Below are positions 1 to 9,682 of a stretch of 64,000 nt of DNA, one piece after another. The DNA is taken from the NCBI GenBank assembly GCA_014653985.1, contig JACWDT010000001.1, positions 408,146 to 472,145 of the forward strand. Direction: 5' to 3'. Every line of letters begins with the position of its first letter. The stretch's first letter is position 1. The DNA comes from Pelagibacterales bacterium SAG-MED22 (GTDB taxonomy: Bacteria > Pseudomonadota > Alphaproteobacteria > Pelagibacterales > Pelagibacteraceae). A program made the position numbers and the translations under genes. The notes beneath the pieces were generated by a model that did no database searches, was not told the DNA's origin, and saw only the letters and a program-made list of their open reading frames with translations.

Positions 1-1
1 A

Positions 2-229
2 GAAGGGTCAATTGGCGGATTTGGTTCACATGTTAAAAACTTACTTGCAGAGAAAGGGATATTTGACAAAGGTCTAAAATTTAGATCAATGAATCTACCA
101 GACAAATTTATTGAACAAAATACTCCAGAAAAAATGTATGAAATTGCTGGTTTAAACGCTTCTCAAATTTCAGAGAAAATTATAGATATTTTATTTAACA
201 AAAATTCAATCAAAGTTGTAAAAAATTAA
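2..229 (+). CDS. dxs: 1-deoxy-D-xylulose-5-phosphate synthase, C-terminal fragment
   Basis: The window opens inside this gene; 75 codons and the TAA remain. DXS condenses pyruvate and glyceraldehyde 3-phosphate with thiamine diphosphate, the first step of the MEP isoprenoid pathway, in the cytoplasm. The visible residues begin EGSIGGFGSHV and continue through a GLKFRSMNLPDKFIEQ segment and a PEKMYEIAGL segment, which match the C-terminal transketolase domain of DXS closely. The catalytic core lies outside the window. The gene converges with aroC, leaving 6 bp between the two stop codons. Polyprenyl diphosphate synthase, a consumer of this pathway, is encoded nearby. Confidence 0.9.
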   Translation, partial: EGSIGGFGSHVKNLLAEKGIFDKGLKFRSMNLPDKFIEQNTPEKMYEIAGLNASQISEKIIDILFNKNSIKVVKN

Positions 230-235
230 ATTGTT

Positions 236-1318
236 TTAATGACATTGTGCCTTGTTCATCAGATAGTGATCCAATAAAACACAATTCATCATTGCCTCAC
301 CAACAGGTACAGCTCTTATGCCAACACATGGATCGTGTCTCCCTGTTACAGATATGGTTGTATTTTTTCCAAATTTATCAATTGTTTTTCTTGTTGTTAA
401 GATTGATGATGTTGGTTTTACTGCAAATGAAGCAATAATTTCTTGTCCAGTTGAAATACCACCCAAAATTCCACCAGCATTATTTGAATTAAACTTAAGT
501 TTTTTACCTTTTTGTGAAATTTCATCTGAGTTTTGCTCACCACTTAGTTGTGCAGAGTTCATTCCTACGCCAATATTAACTCCTTTCACAGCATTAATGC
601 TCATAAAACTAGATGCAATATCAGAGTCTAGTTTTGAGTAAATAGGTGCGCCCAATCCTACTGGAATTCCTCTCGCTCTAATTTCAATCACTGCACCGCA
701 TGAAGATCCAGATTTTCTTACCCCTAATAAATATTTTTCCCAAAGTTTTATCATTGATTTATCAGGACAAAAAAACGGATTTTTTGTAATTATTTTGTCA
801 TTCCATTTGTCAGTATCACACCCTAGTATGCCTAATTGAGTGACAGCACCAATAACTTTAAATTTTTTACCTAATTTTTTCTGTAAAACCAACTTTGCTA
901 TTGCACCAGCTGCAACCCTTGATGCAGTTTCTCTTGCTGAAGATCTTCCACCACCTCTATAATCTCTAATTCCATATTTTTTGAAATAAGTAAAGTCAGC
1001 GTGCCCAGGTCTAAATTTATCTTTAATATTTCCATAATCCTTTGATCTCATATCTTTATTATAAATAATTAAAGATATTGGTGTACCAGTGGTTCTTCCA
1101 TCAAAAACTCCAGACAATATTTGTACTTTATCGTCTTCTTTTCTTTGAGTTGTAAATTTTGATTGTCCTGGTTTTCTCTTATCCAGTTCTTTTTGTATAT
1201 CTTTTTCACTCAAATTAATATTTGGGGGACATCCATCAACGATACAACCAATTGCAGGACCATGAGATTCACCCCAAGTAGAGAAACGAAATAGCTTTCC
1301 AAATGTATTAAATGACAT
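236..1318 (-). CDS. aroC: Chorismate synthase
   Basis: Chorismate synthase converts 5-enolpyruvylshikimate 3-phosphate to chorismate, the last shared step of aromatic synthesis, using reduced FMN. The 360 residues match the usual family length. Visible signatures are WGESHG (His19), RPGHAD at about 103-108, [11 protein letters not shown] at 121-131 and GRHDPC at 326-331, which bind FMN and substrate. Start and stop are clear, and the ATG lies 33 bp from the divergent pdxH start. The gene is transcribed towards dxs and shows no sign of damage. Function is secure from the motifs. Confidence 0.97.
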   Translation of the reverse strand: MSFNTFGKLFRFSTWGESHGPAIGCIVDGCPPNINLSEKDIQKELDKRKPGQSKFTTQRKEDDKVQILSGVFDGRTTGTPISLIIYNKDMRSKDYGNIKDKFRPGHADFTYFKKYGIRDYRGGGRSSARETASRVAAGAIAKLVLQKKLGKKFKVIGAVTQLGILGCDTDKWNDKIITKNPFFCPDKSMIKLWEKYLLGVRKSGSSCGAVIEIRARGIPVGLGAPIYSKLDSDIASSFMSINAVKGVNIGVGMNSAQLSGEQNSDEISQKGKKLKFNSNNAGGILGGISTGQEIIASFAVKPTSSILTTRKTIDKFGKNTTISVTGRHDPCVGIRAVPVGEAMMNCVLLDHYLMNKAQCH

Positions 1319-1351
1319 TATTTATATTATATAGATTATTTTGTTTAAATT

Positions 1352-1978
1352 ATGAATCAAAAAAACTCACTTGGGCTTAATAATTGTTTTATGGATGTAG
1401 ATGATCCAATTCATTTATTTGATACTTGGATGGAAGAAGCAAAAAAAACTGAGCCAAACGACCCAAACGCAGTAGCGCTAGCAACATCTAACAAAAATAA
1501 CATCCCATCTGTAAGGATGGTCTTGTTAAAAGACTTTAATCAAAATGGATTTGTATTTTATACAAATTTGGACAGTCAAAAAGGACATGAACTTAAAGAA
1601 AATCCAAACGTAGCAATGTGCTTTCATTGGAAAAGTTTGCTAAGACAAATTAGAATTAATGGCACTGTTTCATCAGTGCCCAATGAGGTTGCAGATGAAT
1701 ATTATAATTCAAGAAGTTATGAAAGCAGAATAGGAGCATGGGCATCTAAACAGAGTAAAGAACTTAAAAATAGAGATCAACTAGATAAATCTATAGAAGA
1801 ATATAAAAAAAAATACGCAGATAAGAATAATGTTCCACGACCAAATTATTGGTCAGGATGGAACTTGTCTCCTTCAAGTATTGAATTCTGGCTGGATGGA
1901 GATAATAGAATTCACGAAAGATTAAAATATATAAAAAATTCTAAAGGACAATGGATCAGATCTCTTTTGAGTCCTTAA
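1352..1978 (+). CDS. pdxH: Pyridoxamine/pyridoxine 5'-phosphate oxidase
   Basis: PdxH oxidises pyridoxine or pyridoxamine 5'-phosphate to pyridoxal 5'-phosphate using FMN and oxygen. The 208 residues fit the family. The N-terminal half is the split-barrel FMN domain (VRMVLLKDF, FYTNLDSQKG, CFHWKSLLRQIR), and the C-terminal signature runs from SPSSIEFW through the DNRIHER motif (about 173-190), where a conserved Arg and His contact PLP. It is divergent from aroC and converges with the polyprenyl synthase, overlapping it by 4 bp at the stops. A Met at about residue 14 is an alternative start. Confidence 0.95.
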   Translation: MNQKNSLGLNNCFMDVDDPIHLFDTWMEEAKKTEPNDPNAVALATSNKNNIPSVRMVLLKDFNQNGFVFYTNLDSQKGHELKENPNVAMCFHWKSLLRQIRINGTVSSVPNEVADEYYNSRSYESRIGAWASKQSKELKNRDQLDKSIEEYKKKYADKNNVPRPNYWSGWNLSPSSIEFWLDGDNRIHERLKYIKNSKGQWIRSLLSP

Positions 1979-2988
1979 AAGCTTCTAGATAAACTAAATG
2001 TTGTCAGATTTTTTAAAATTTCTTTTTCTTTACTATCTTTAAATACACTCAATGAATTTGAAGCAAGATTAATATAATGTTGTGCTTTCTGGTAGCACTC
2101 ATTTATAATTTTATGCTTACTTATTAAAGCAATTGTTTTATCTAAATCATCTTTATCTCTAGTGTCTTTACTAAACATATTAATTAAGTTATTTTTTTCT
2201 TCGATTTCAAGTTTCTGGTAAAGTAAAATTATTGGAAGTGTAATTTTTCCTTCAAAAAAATCTTGTCCTATTTTTTTTCCAAATAATTTAAGCTCAGCGT
2301 TATAATCAAGTGTGTCATCAGCAATTTGGAAAGTAAGTCCAAGGTTTCTACCATAAAATTGAAGTGCATCTTTTTCTTTTTTATTACTATCAGATAAAAT
2401 TGCACCAACCTTTGTAGCTGCTGCAAATAGCTCAGCAGTTTTTGCAGAAATAATTTTTAGGTAAGTCTCTTCGAGCATGTCGACTTCACCCTTATGTTGA
2501 AGCTGCAAAACTTCTCCTTGAGCTATTTTTGATGAGGTAGATGATAATAATTTTAGAACTTCTATATTGCCATCTTCAACCATCATCTCAAAACATCTAC
2601 TTAGTAAATAGTCACCTACTAAAACTGATGAATGATTATTCCAAACTTTATTTAAAGTTTCTTTTCCTCTTCTAACCAAACCTTCATCTATAACGTCATC
2701 ATGCATTAAAGTTGCACTATGAATTAATTCAACACATGCAGCTAAATTCACGTCTCTTGAACCTTTTGTATAACCACATAATTTTGCAGTTCCTAAAGTT
2801 AGTAGAGCTCTCAACCTCTTACCACCAGTTTTCATATGATAGCTAGTCATTTTTTGAACTAGCTCTACATCGCTAATTAATTTAGTTTTAATTTTTTCCT
2901 CAGTTAAAATAAGCTTTTCTTCAAGAGAGTCCTTTAACTGAAAATAAGAATTATTTATCTGATTTTTAAGCTGTACGACTGTTCCCAT
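1975..2988 (-). CDS. Long-chain (octa/decaprenyl-type) polyprenyl diphosphate synthase
   Basis: This trans-prenyltransferase elongates farnesyl or geranylgeranyl diphosphate with isopentenyl units to make the ubiquinone side chain. The sequence has both aspartate-rich motifs, DDVID at 97-101 and DDTLD at 224-228, plus the GGKRLR segment at about 55-60 that binds isopentenyl diphosphate. Length (337) and close similarity to IspB/DdsA argue for a long-chain enzyme rather than IspA. The final chain length (C40 or C50) cannot be read from the sequence. It shares a divergent control region with the sohB-like gene. The symbol could be ispB, ddsA or sdsA. Confidence 0.9.
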   Translation of the reverse strand: MGTVVQLKNQINNSYFQLKDSLEEKLILTEEKIKTKLISDVELVQKMTSYHMKTGGKRLRALLTLGTAKLCGYTKGSRDVNLAACVELIHSATLMHDDVIDEGLVRRGKETLNKVWNNHSSVLVGDYLLSRCFEMMVEDGNIEVLKLLSSTSSKIAQGEVLQLQHKGEVDMLEETYLKIISAKTAELFAAATKVGAILSDSNKKEKDALQFYGRNLGLTFQIADDTLDYNAELKLFGKKIGQDFFEGKITLPIILLYQKLEIEEKNNLINMFSKDTRDKDDLDKTIALISKHKIINECYQKAQHYINLASNSLSVFKDSKEKEILKNLTTFSLSRSF

Positions 2989-3034
2989 ATTAAATTTAAA
3001 CTAGTATAATTAACTTTTATTTATTACTTATCAA

Positions 3035-3062
3035 TTGACGCACCTTATTCTTCAATTATAAG
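3035..3062 (+). promoter_or_regulatory. Predicted sigma70-type promoter for the sohB-glyQ-glyS-ppdK run
   Basis: TTGACG (3035-3040) is followed after 16 bases by TATAAG (3057-3062), about 40 bp before the ATG at 3103. It is the best promoter-like pair in the roughly 110-bp divergent spacer. The next four genes follow with tiny gaps or overlaps, so it may drive all of them. Prediction only. Confidence 0.5.
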
Positions 3063-3102
3063 TAGTCTTTATATTCAACTAATAATTCTATAAGAAATAT
3101 TT

Positions 3103-3906
3103 ATGTTCTCTTTTTTTAAAAAGAAAAAAATAGTAGCTCATCTAAAGCTGAGTGGTGTGATTGGAAATGCAGGAAAATTTAAACAGGGTATAGACTTTGC
3201 TGGGCAGGAGGAGATAATTAAAAAAGCTTTTTCATTGAAAAAAGCCAAATGTGTTGCAATTACCATAAATTCACCAGGGGGATCACCTGTTCAATCTCAC
3301 TTAATTTATAGTTTTATTAGACAGCAAGCTAAAAAAAATAATAAGCATGTAATAGTATTTGCAGAGGATGTTGCTGCATCTGGAGGCTATCTTATAGCAT
3401 GTGCTGGGGACGAAATTTATGCAAATTCAAGTTCTATTATCGGATCTATTGGAGTTATTTATTCATCATTTGGTTTTACAGAATTAATAAAAAAAATTGG
3501 TGTTGAGAGAAGAGTTCATACTGCTGGTAAAAATAAAAGTACTCTCGATCCCTTTCTTGAAGAAAAGAATGAAGATATAGAAAGACTTAAAAATATTCAA
3601 TTAGACTTACATAAAGATTTTATTGATGTTGTTGAAAAAAGTAGAGGCACTAAGTTAAAAAAATCTGATATCGAACTATTTTCTGGTGAATTTTGGTCAG
3701 GAAGTAAATCAAAGACTTTAGGATTAATAGATGGAATAGGAAACGCCCACGAAATTTTGAAAGAAAAGTATGGAGATGATGTAACAATTAAAAAATTTGA
3801 AAAGACCAAAGGATGGTTAAGTCAAAAACTTTCTTCCTCTAATCAAGTAGATCAATTTGCAAATATTTTAGATGAGAGGTCAATCTGGCAAAGATATGGT
3901 TTCTAA
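3103..3906 (+). CDS. sohB: S49-family serine peptidase (SohB/SppA-like)
   Basis: This is a single-domain member of the signal-peptide-peptidase/SohB family of Ser-Lys proteases, 267 residues. The Ser93 nucleophile lies in [13 protein letters not shown], and Lys145 in [10 protein letters not shown] is the probable general base. The 52-residue gap between them is what single-domain S49 enzymes show. NSPGGSP at about 56-62 forms the oxyanion region. No N-terminal membrane helix is evident: the protein starts [18 protein letters not shown], so it may be cytoplasmic or membrane-associated only by its basic N-terminus. It heads the run leading to glyQ, whose start overlaps its end. Confidence 0.85.
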   Translation: MFSFFKKKKIVAHLKLSGVIGNAGKFKQGIDFAGQEEIIKKAFSLKKAKCVAITINSPGGSPVQSHLIYSFIRQQAKKNNKHVIVFAEDVAASGGYLIACAGDEIYANSSSIIGSIGVIYSSFGFTELIKKIGVERRVHTAGKNKSTLDPFLEEKNEDIERLKNIQLDLHKDFIDVVEKSRGTKLKKSDIELFSGEFWSGSKSKTLGLIDGIGNAHEILKEKYGDDVTIKKFEKTKGWLSQKLSSSNQVDQFANILDERSIWQRYGF

Positions 3907-4786
3907 AAATAAAAATAAAACAAAACAAAAACAAAAATTTCAAACCTTTCAAGAAACTATTTTAAATCTTCAAAAATTTTGGAGCAAACAAGGATGTATT
4001 ATTCTTCAGCCATACGATATGGAAGTTGGAGCTGGCACGTTCCATCCTGCTACAACTCTTAGATCGTTGGGTACTCAACCATGGAAAACTGCTTATGTTC
4101 AGCCATCAAGAAGACCCACCGATGGTAGATATGGTGAAAATCCTAATAGACTTCAACATTATTATCAATTTCAAGTTTTGATTAAACCTTCTCCTGAAAA
4201 CATAAAAAGGCTATATCTAAATAGTCTTACTACAATTGGAATACATCACAATGATCATGATATTAGATTCGTTGAAGATGACTGGGAAAGTCCTACATTA
4301 GGTGCAGCTGGGTTAGGTTGGGAGGTTTGGTGTGATGGAATGGAGATTACTCAATTCACTTACTTTCAACAGATGGCGGGCTATGAATGTAAACCAGTTT
4401 CAGTAGAAATTACATATGGTTTAGAGAGAATCTGTATGTTTACCCAACAAAAAAAAAATGTCTACGATTTATTGTGGAATGATGAGAATATAAAATACAG
4501 AGAAGTTTTTCACCAAGCTGAAAAAGAGTTTTCTGCTTATAATTTTGAGCATGCTAATGTTGAACAATTATTTAAAATGTTTGATATGCATGAGTCAGAA
4601 GCAAAATCATTAGTTGAAAAAAAAGTTTCATTACCTGCATATGATCAATGTTTAAAAGCAAGCCACGTGTTTAATGTTTTAGATGCGAGGGGAGCAATAA
4701 GTGTTGCGCAAAGAGCAGGTTATATTGGAAGAATTCGTGACATCACTAAGTCTGCTGCTGGGATTTGGATAGATAGTCAAAATTAA
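3896..4786 (+). CDS. glyQ: Glycyl-tRNA synthetase alpha subunit
   Basis: This is the catalytic class II aminoacyl-tRNA synthetase subunit of the bacterial alpha2beta2 GlyRS. Motifs [35 protein letters not shown] and [20 protein letters not shown] match GlyQ essentially end to end, and 296 residues agrees with about 300 in the family. I chose the ATG at 3896, overlapping the end of the peptidase gene, because an upstream ATG at 3872 adds only eight residues with no family counterpart. The first 15 residues are lysine-rich. glyS follows 2 bp after the stop. Confidence 0.96.
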   Translation: MVSKNKNKTKQKQKFQTFQETILNLQKFWSKQGCIILQPYDMEVGAGTFHPATTLRSLGTQPWKTAYVQPSRRPTDGRYGENPNRLQHYYQFQVLIKPSPENIKRLYLNSLTTIGIHHNDHDIRFVEDDWESPTLGAAGLGWEVWCDGMEITQFTYFQQMAGYECKPVSVEITYGLERICMFTQQKKNVYDLLWNDENIKYREVFHQAEKEFSAYNFEHANVEQLFKMFDMHESEAKSLVEKKVSLPAYDQCLKASHVFNVLDARGAISVAQRAGYIGRIRDITKSAAGIWIDSQN

Positions 4787-4788
4787 AA

Positions 4789-6858
4789 ATGTCTGAGTTT
4801 TTTTTAGAACTATTTAGCGAGGAAATACCTGCGGGTCTTCAAAAAAATTTAAGGGAAAACTTATTGAAATCTTTCAACGATTTCTTTAAAGAAAAATTTA
4901 TTTCATTTAAAAGAAGTTCTTCCTATTCAACCCCAAATAGATTGGTAATATTATTTGAAGGGCTTCAAAAACAAACAACTTTGAATTCTGAGGAAATAAA
5001 AGGTCCCAGTACAAAAGCCCCAGATCTAGCTATAGAGGGTTTTATACGATCAAATCAAATTCTAAAACAAAATCTTTATGAAAAAGAAACAGAAAAAGGT
5101 AACTTTTTCTTCTTTAAAACAAAATCAAAAAAACTTTATACCCACGAGTTGTTAGAAGAGTTTGTTCCAAAAATATTAAATAAAATTCAATGGAAAAAAT
5201 CAATGCGTTGGGGGAATTTTGGTTTAAATTGGGGTAGACCACTAAAGTCTATTTTGGCAATATTTAATAAAAAAACACTAATATTTAAGTTTCATCATAT
5301 TCAGTCATCTAATTTAACTTTTGTAGATAAAGATTTTGAAGAAAAGAAAATAAAAATTTCTGATTTTAAGAAATATAAAAATTTCTTTAAAAAGAAACAA
5401 ATAATAATCGACCATACTGTAAGAAAAAAAATTATTGAAAAAAAATTTGATTTACTTTTAAAAAAAAAAAATATTGTTATAGAACAAAATCCAAAACTAT
5501 TGGAAGAGGTTGTTGATTTAATAGATCAGCCCAATGTTCTTGTTTGTCAGTTCGATAAAAAGTTTTTAAAAATACCCAAAGAGATTTTAATAATCACCAT
5601 GCAATACCATCAAAAGTATTTTCCTACTTTTGATAATAAGGGTAATATTACTAACGAATTTTTAGTTATTTCAAACAAAAAAGATCTAAAAGGTTTAATA
5701 AAGCTAGGTAATGAGAGAGTAGTAGAAGCAAGACTTTCCGATGCAAAATTCTTTTGGCAAAAAGATAAATCTCAAAATTTAGTAAAACAAGTCTCAAATT
5801 TAAAATCTATGAATTATTTTAAAGGTTTGGGAAGTTATTTTGATAAAGTTCAAAGAATGAGAAAGCTTGGAGGAATACTTTCAGATGAACTATTAATAAG
5901 CAAAGAAAAAGTAGAATTATCAGCCTCAATCTCTAAAGTTGATTTATTATCTGAACTGGTGGGTGAATTTCCTGAGCTTCAAGGGATAATGGGTGGTTAT
6001 TTTTCTGAGGCACAAGGTTTTGACAAGGATGTAGCGCTATCAATAAGTGAACAATATTTACCCTCAGGATCTGGGTCTAAGATTCCCAAAAAGCCTTTTA
6101 GTATAGCACTAGCTCTATCAGACAAAATAGATACCCTTGTAGGTTTTTTTGGAATTAACCAAAAGCCAACAAGTTCTAAAGACCCATTTGCACTTAGAAG
6201 ACTAACTTTAGGAGTAATTAGAATAATTGTCGAAAACAAAAATCATATTAAAATAAGAGATTTGATTAACTATTCAGCTTCACTCTATATAGATCAAGGC
6301 TTTAAATTTGAAAATAAACTTCTTCAAAAAGAACTTTCTGAATTTTTAATGGACCGACTAAAATTCTATATGAAGGAAGAAAATATTCGAAATGATATTA
6401 TTCAAGCATCTATCAATTCACATAATTTAGATCAACTTGTAGTAATTTTTGAAAAGGCAAAGTATTTAGACAAAATAATTTCTAAATCAAATGGACACGA
6501 ATTAATATCAAGTTACAAAAGAGCCTCAAATATCTTGGAAAGTGAGTTGAAAGTACAGAATTTTGATCTTTCAAATACAACTGACCCTGGTATTTTTAAA
6601 ACGGATTTTGAAAAAAATTTGTTTAAAAAAATAAATGATTTAAGAAAATATTTTTCTTCAATTAATAAAGATGAAGTTTATTCTGAAACTTTAGATAACT
6701 TATTAGATGCCAAAAAAGTAATTAACGATTTTTTTGACAATGTTATAGTTAATGATGTTGATCCTGGTATTCGAAAAAATAGACTAGAACTTATTCAAAT
6801 CTTATGTAAAACTTTCAACAACTATGTTAATTTTTCTTTAGTAGACTCCCAAAAATGA
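4789..6858 (+). CDS. glyS: Glycyl-tRNA synthetase beta subunit
   Basis: This is the beta subunit of heterotetrameric GlyRS, which binds tRNA-Gly and completes the enzyme. The start MSEFFLELFSEEIPAG is the family's invariant N-terminus. Later landmarks are KSMRWGNFGLNWGRP, ITMQYHQKYFP, EARLSDAKFFWQKD and SSKDPFALRR, with a C-terminal anticodon-binding-like helical region. The 689 residues are normal. It is co-transcribed with glyQ, 2 bp upstream, and its TGA overlaps the ATG of ppdK in an ATGA, indicating translational coupling. Confidence 0.96.
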   Translation: MSEFFLELFSEEIPAGLQKNLRENLLKSFNDFFKEKFISFKRSSSYSTPNRLVILFEGLQKQTTLNSEEIKGPSTKAPDLAIEGFIRSNQILKQNLYEKETEKGNFFFFKTKSKKLYTHELLEEFVPKILNKIQWKKSMRWGNFGLNWGRPLKSILAIFNKKTLIFKFHHIQSSNLTFVDKDFEEKKIKISDFKKYKNFFKKKQIIIDHTVRKKIIEKKFDLLLKKKNIVIEQNPKLLEEVVDLIDQPNVLVCQFDKKFLKIPKEILIITMQYHQKYFPTFDNKGNITNEFLVISNKKDLKGLIKLGNERVVEARLSDAKFFWQKDKSQNLVKQVSNLKSMNYFKGLGSYFDKVQRMRKLGGILSDELLISKEKVELSASISKVDLLSELVGEFPELQGIMGGYFSEAQGFDKDVALSISEQYLPSGSGSKIPKKPFSIALALSDKIDTLVGFFGINQKPTSSKDPFALRRLTLGVIRIIVENKNHIKIRDLINYSASLYIDQGFKFENKLLQKELSEFLMDRLKFYMKEENIRNDIIQASINSHNLDQLVVIFEKAKYLDKIISKSNGHELISSYKRASNILESELKVQNFDLSNTTDPGIFKTDFEKNLFKKINDLRKYFSSINKDEVYSETLDNLLDAKKVINDFFDNVIVNDVDPGIRKNRLELIQILCKTFNNYVNFSLVDSQK

Positions 6859-9512
6859 AAAAGCTAATTTTAAATTTTAAATCAAAAGACAGCAAAAAAA
6901 TTAAAATCCCCAAAAATTTTTTGGGTGGAAAAGGCGCCAATCTTTCAGAAATGGGTCGAATGGGATTACCAGTTCCACCTGGATTTACTATTTCTACAAA
7001 AGTATGTGATTTATTCTATAAAGATAAAAAAAAACTTAATAAAAATATAATCACATCAATTAAAAAAGAATTAAAGGCTGTTGAAAAAGAAGTTTCAAAA
7101 AAATTTGGTGATTTAAAAAATCCATTACTACTCTCAGTCAGATCTGGAGCGAGAGTTTCTATGCCTGGCATGATGGATACAATTTTAAATTTAGGATTAA
7201 ACGATAAAACTGTCAAAGCCCTGGCATCAAAAACCCTTAATGGTAGATTTGCCAAAGATAGTTACAGAAGGTTTATTCAAATGTATGGCAATGTAGTAAT
7301 GGGAGTTGAAGGGTATCATTTTGAGGAATTAATCGAGAATTACAAACTTACAAAGGGTGTTTTGTTAGACACTGATTTAGATGAAAATGACTGGGATGGT
7401 TTAATAGAAGATTTTAAAAGAACAGTTAAGGAAAAAGCAAATAAAGATTTTCCACAAGATGTTCATGAACAGCTGTTAGGAGCAATCAGTGCAGTATTTT
7501 TGTCTTGGGATAGTAAGAGAGCAAAAATCTATAGAAAATTAAATCACATACCTGCAGAGTGGGGTACAGCGGTTAATGTACAATCAATGGTTTTTGGAAA
7601 CATGGGAGACGACTGTGCAACTGGTGTTGTTTTTACAAGAAATCCATCAGACGGTGAAAACGAAATTTATGGAGAATATTTAATTAATGCACAAGGAGAG
7701 GATGTTGTGGCTGGAACGAGAACTCCGCAATATATAACTAAAAAAGCTAGACAAAAAGCTAAAGTTAAAGCTCCATCAATGGAAGAGTCCATGCCTAAAG
7801 TTTATAAACAACTTTATAAGATCCTTAAAAAATTAGAAAAACACTACAAAGATATGCAGGATGTAGAGTTCACAGTTGAGAATAAAAAGCTGTGGATGCT
7901 TCAAACACGTTCTGGAAAAAGAACTGCAAAATCTGCAGTTAAAATTGCAGTTGATATGGTTAAAGAAAAATTAATCTTAAAAAAAGAAGCTATATTAAGA
8001 ATTGATCCACACTCACTTGATACACTTCTCCATCCAACTCTAGATGAAAAAAGCACGATAAATGTAATTGCAAATGGCTTGCCTGCATCACCAGGTGCTG
8101 CCAGTGGTAAAGTTGTATTCACATCTGATGAAGCAGAAAGGCTAACATCCATGATGCAGGACACAATATTAGTTAGAGTAGAAACCTCTCCTGAAGATAT
8201 ACAAGGAATGCATGCTGCTAAAGGAATACTAACTGCAAGAGGTGGAATGACAAGTCATGCAGCAGTTGTAGCAAGAGGAATGGGAAGGCCTTGTGTTTCT
8301 GGATCGAGTGAAATTGACATCAATTATGAAAATAAGTCATTTAAAACATCATTAATGGAAATTAAAGAGGGAGATATAATAACAATAGACGGCTCAACAG
8401 GAAGAATAATCGAAGGCAGTGTTGCTACTGTAAAGCCAGAAATGTCTGGTGATTTTTCAAAATTAATGTCGTGGGCTGATAGCTACAGAAAATTAAAGAT
8501 TAGAACAAATTCAGAAACCCCAAAAGATACTAAAACTGCAAAAGATTTTGGCGCCGAAGGTATTGGACTTTGCAGAACTGAGCACATGTTTTTTGATGAA
8601 GAGAGAATTTTATCTGTTAGGGAAATGATTCTTTCTAAAACCAAAGATGATAGAGCTAAAGCTTTAGATAAACTCTTACCACATCAAAAAAAAGACTTTA
8701 CTGAAATTTTTAAGATTATGAATGGCTTACCAGTTACAGTAAGATTGTTGGATCCTCCACTACATGAATTTTTACCAAGAACAAATAAAGAAATTAGCGA
8801 ATTAGCAGAAATTGTTAATCTTACGGTCAAAGAAGTTGAAACAAGGATTGAGGAACTTCATGAACAAAATCCAATGCTAGGTCACAGAGGTTGCAGATTA
8901 GCTATATCATTTCCTGAAATATATGAGATGCAATGTAGAGCAATTTTCGAAGCATTATGTGAGCTTAAAAAAAATAAAATTAAGTCAGCTTTTCCTGAAA
9001 TAATGATACCTCTCGTTTCTACAGAGGCTGAAATTAAAATAATGAAACACTTAGTCAAAAGAATAGCAAGCGTGGTTCAAAAAGAAAATAAATTAAAAAT
9101 AGACTTTATGGTCGGAACAATGATTGAGCTTCCAAGAGCAGCTATAAAGGCAAAAGAAATAGCAAAACATGCAGATTTCTTTAGTTTTGGAACAAATGAT
9201 TTAACTCAAACTACTTTTGGAATAAGTAGAGATGATAGTGGAAAATTTTTAAACGATTACTTAGAAAATAAAATATTTTCTATTGATCCTTTCGTATCAA
9301 TTGATGAAGGGGTTTCAGATTTAGTTGAGATTGCTGTTGCAAGAGGTAAGAGCCAAAATAAAAATATCAAATTAGGGATATGTGGAGAGCACGGAGGTGA
9401 TCCCAAAAGTATTTCTTTTTGTGCAAAAGTAGGACTTAATTATGTTTCTTGTTCCCCTTATAGAGTTCCAGTCGCTAGACTAGCTGCAGCACAAGCAGAG
9501 TTAAAAAAATAA
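6855..9512 (+). CDS. ppdK: Pyruvate, phosphate dikinase
   Basis: PPDK interconverts pyruvate, ATP and phosphate with phosphoenolpyruvate, AMP and pyrophosphate in the cytoplasm. The 885 residues carry three domains: an ATP-grasp nucleotide domain (GGKGANLSEM at about 24-33), the swivelling phosphohistidine domain (GGMTSHAAVVARG, His468), and a C-terminal PEP/pyruvate TIM barrel with LGHRGCR and catalytic Cys843 in GICGEHGGDP. It overlaps glyS by 4 bp. The duplicated tmRNA end segment begins 14 bp after its stop, so the islet boundary lies immediately downstream. Confidence 0.97.
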   Translation: MKKLILNFKSKDSKKIKIPKNFLGGKGANLSEMGRMGLPVPPGFTISTKVCDLFYKDKKKLNKNIITSIKKELKAVEKEVSKKFGDLKNPLLLSVRSGARVSMPGMMDTILNLGLNDKTVKALASKTLNGRFAKDSYRRFIQMYGNVVMGVEGYHFEELIENYKLTKGVLLDTDLDENDWDGLIEDFKRTVKEKANKDFPQDVHEQLLGAISAVFLSWDSKRAKIYRKLNHIPAEWGTAVNVQSMVFGNMGDDCATGVVFTRNPSDGENEIYGEYLINAQGEDVVAGTRTPQYITKKARQKAKVKAPSMEESMPKVYKQLYKILKKLEKHYKDMQDVEFTVENKKLWMLQTRSGKRTAKSAVKIAVDMVKEKLILKKEAILRIDPHSLDTLLHPTLDEKSTINVIANGLPASPGAASGKVVFTSDEAERLTSMMQDTILVRVETSPEDIQGMHAAKGILTARGGMTSHAAVVARGMGRPCVSGSSEIDINYENKSFKTSLMEIKEGDIITIDGSTGRIIEGSVATVKPEMSGDFSKLMSWADSYRKLKIRTNSETPKDTKTAKDFGAEGIGLCRTEHMFFDEERILSVREMILSKTKDDRAKALDKLLPHQKKDFTEIFKIMNGLPVTVRLLDPPLHEFLPRTNKEISELAEIVNLTVKEVETRIEELHEQNPMLGHRGCRLAISFPEIYEMQCRAIFEALCELKKNKIKSAFPEIMIPLVSTEAEIKIMKHLVKRIASVVQKENKLKIDFMVGTMIELPRAAIKAKEIAKHADFFSFGTNDLTQTTFGISRDDSGKFLNDYLENKIFSIDPFVSIDEGVSDLVEIAVARGKSQNKNIKLGICGEHGGDPKSISFCAKVGLNYVSCSPYRVPVARLAAAQAELKK

Positions 9513-9525
9513 TTATTTTAATTAG

Positions 9526-9550
9526 GGGGCGTTCTGTTGCCAGGTGCCCC
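9526..9550 (+). repeat. Distal copy of the tmRNA 3'-end segment (candidate att site)
   Basis: These 25 bases are identical to 10280-10304, the 3' end of the coding half of the minus-strand tmRNA. Both copies have the same orientation. Similarity fades beyond the core: the flanks share AAC and GTTT with transitions between them. The segment can fold as a GGGGC/GCCCC hairpin with an inner CTG/CAG pair. It lies 14 bp after the ppdK stop and may also act as a weak end signal for that gene. A repeat of a tmRNA 3' end at the far side of inserted DNA is the usual footprint of integrase-mediated insertion. Confidence 0.85.
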
Positions 9551-9617
9551 AAACTTTGTTTCTAGAATCCTTATATTTCAGCAATTAGCAATAATTAAAT
9601 TACGTAAATTTTGCAAT

Positions 9618-9637
9618 AATTCCGAATAGATTCCGAG
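9618..9637 (+). repeat. ATTCCGA-type paired direct repeat, left side of the islet
   Basis: The block holds two imperfect ATTCCGAA octamers and matches 10201-10220 at 17 of 20 positions in the same orientation. The matching blocks sit just inside the two outer tmRNA-derived repeats. Confidence 0.6.
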
Positions 9638-9682
9638 TCAAAATTGACTCGTAATTTAATTTTTAAGTTGGTAACATTATTA

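Noticed and set aside
247..641. Open frames opposite aroC, and similar frames opposite ppdK, mrp, ABC genes and others
   Set aside because: They lie fully inside strongly supported genes on the other strand, have biased composition and no recognisable domains.
3872..3895. Earlier ATG for glyQ
   Set aside because: Adds eight residues without family counterpart and deeper overlap with the peptidase gene; ATG at 3896 preferred, though not proven.
5458..5472. Long A runs such as in glyS (frameshift or slippage site)
   Set aside because: Common in this AT-rich genome; the reading frames stay intact across them and protein lengths are normal.
9644..9682. Earlier ATG for the islet lipoprotein
   Set aside because: Would place 13 extra residues ahead of a complete lipoprotein signal peptide.
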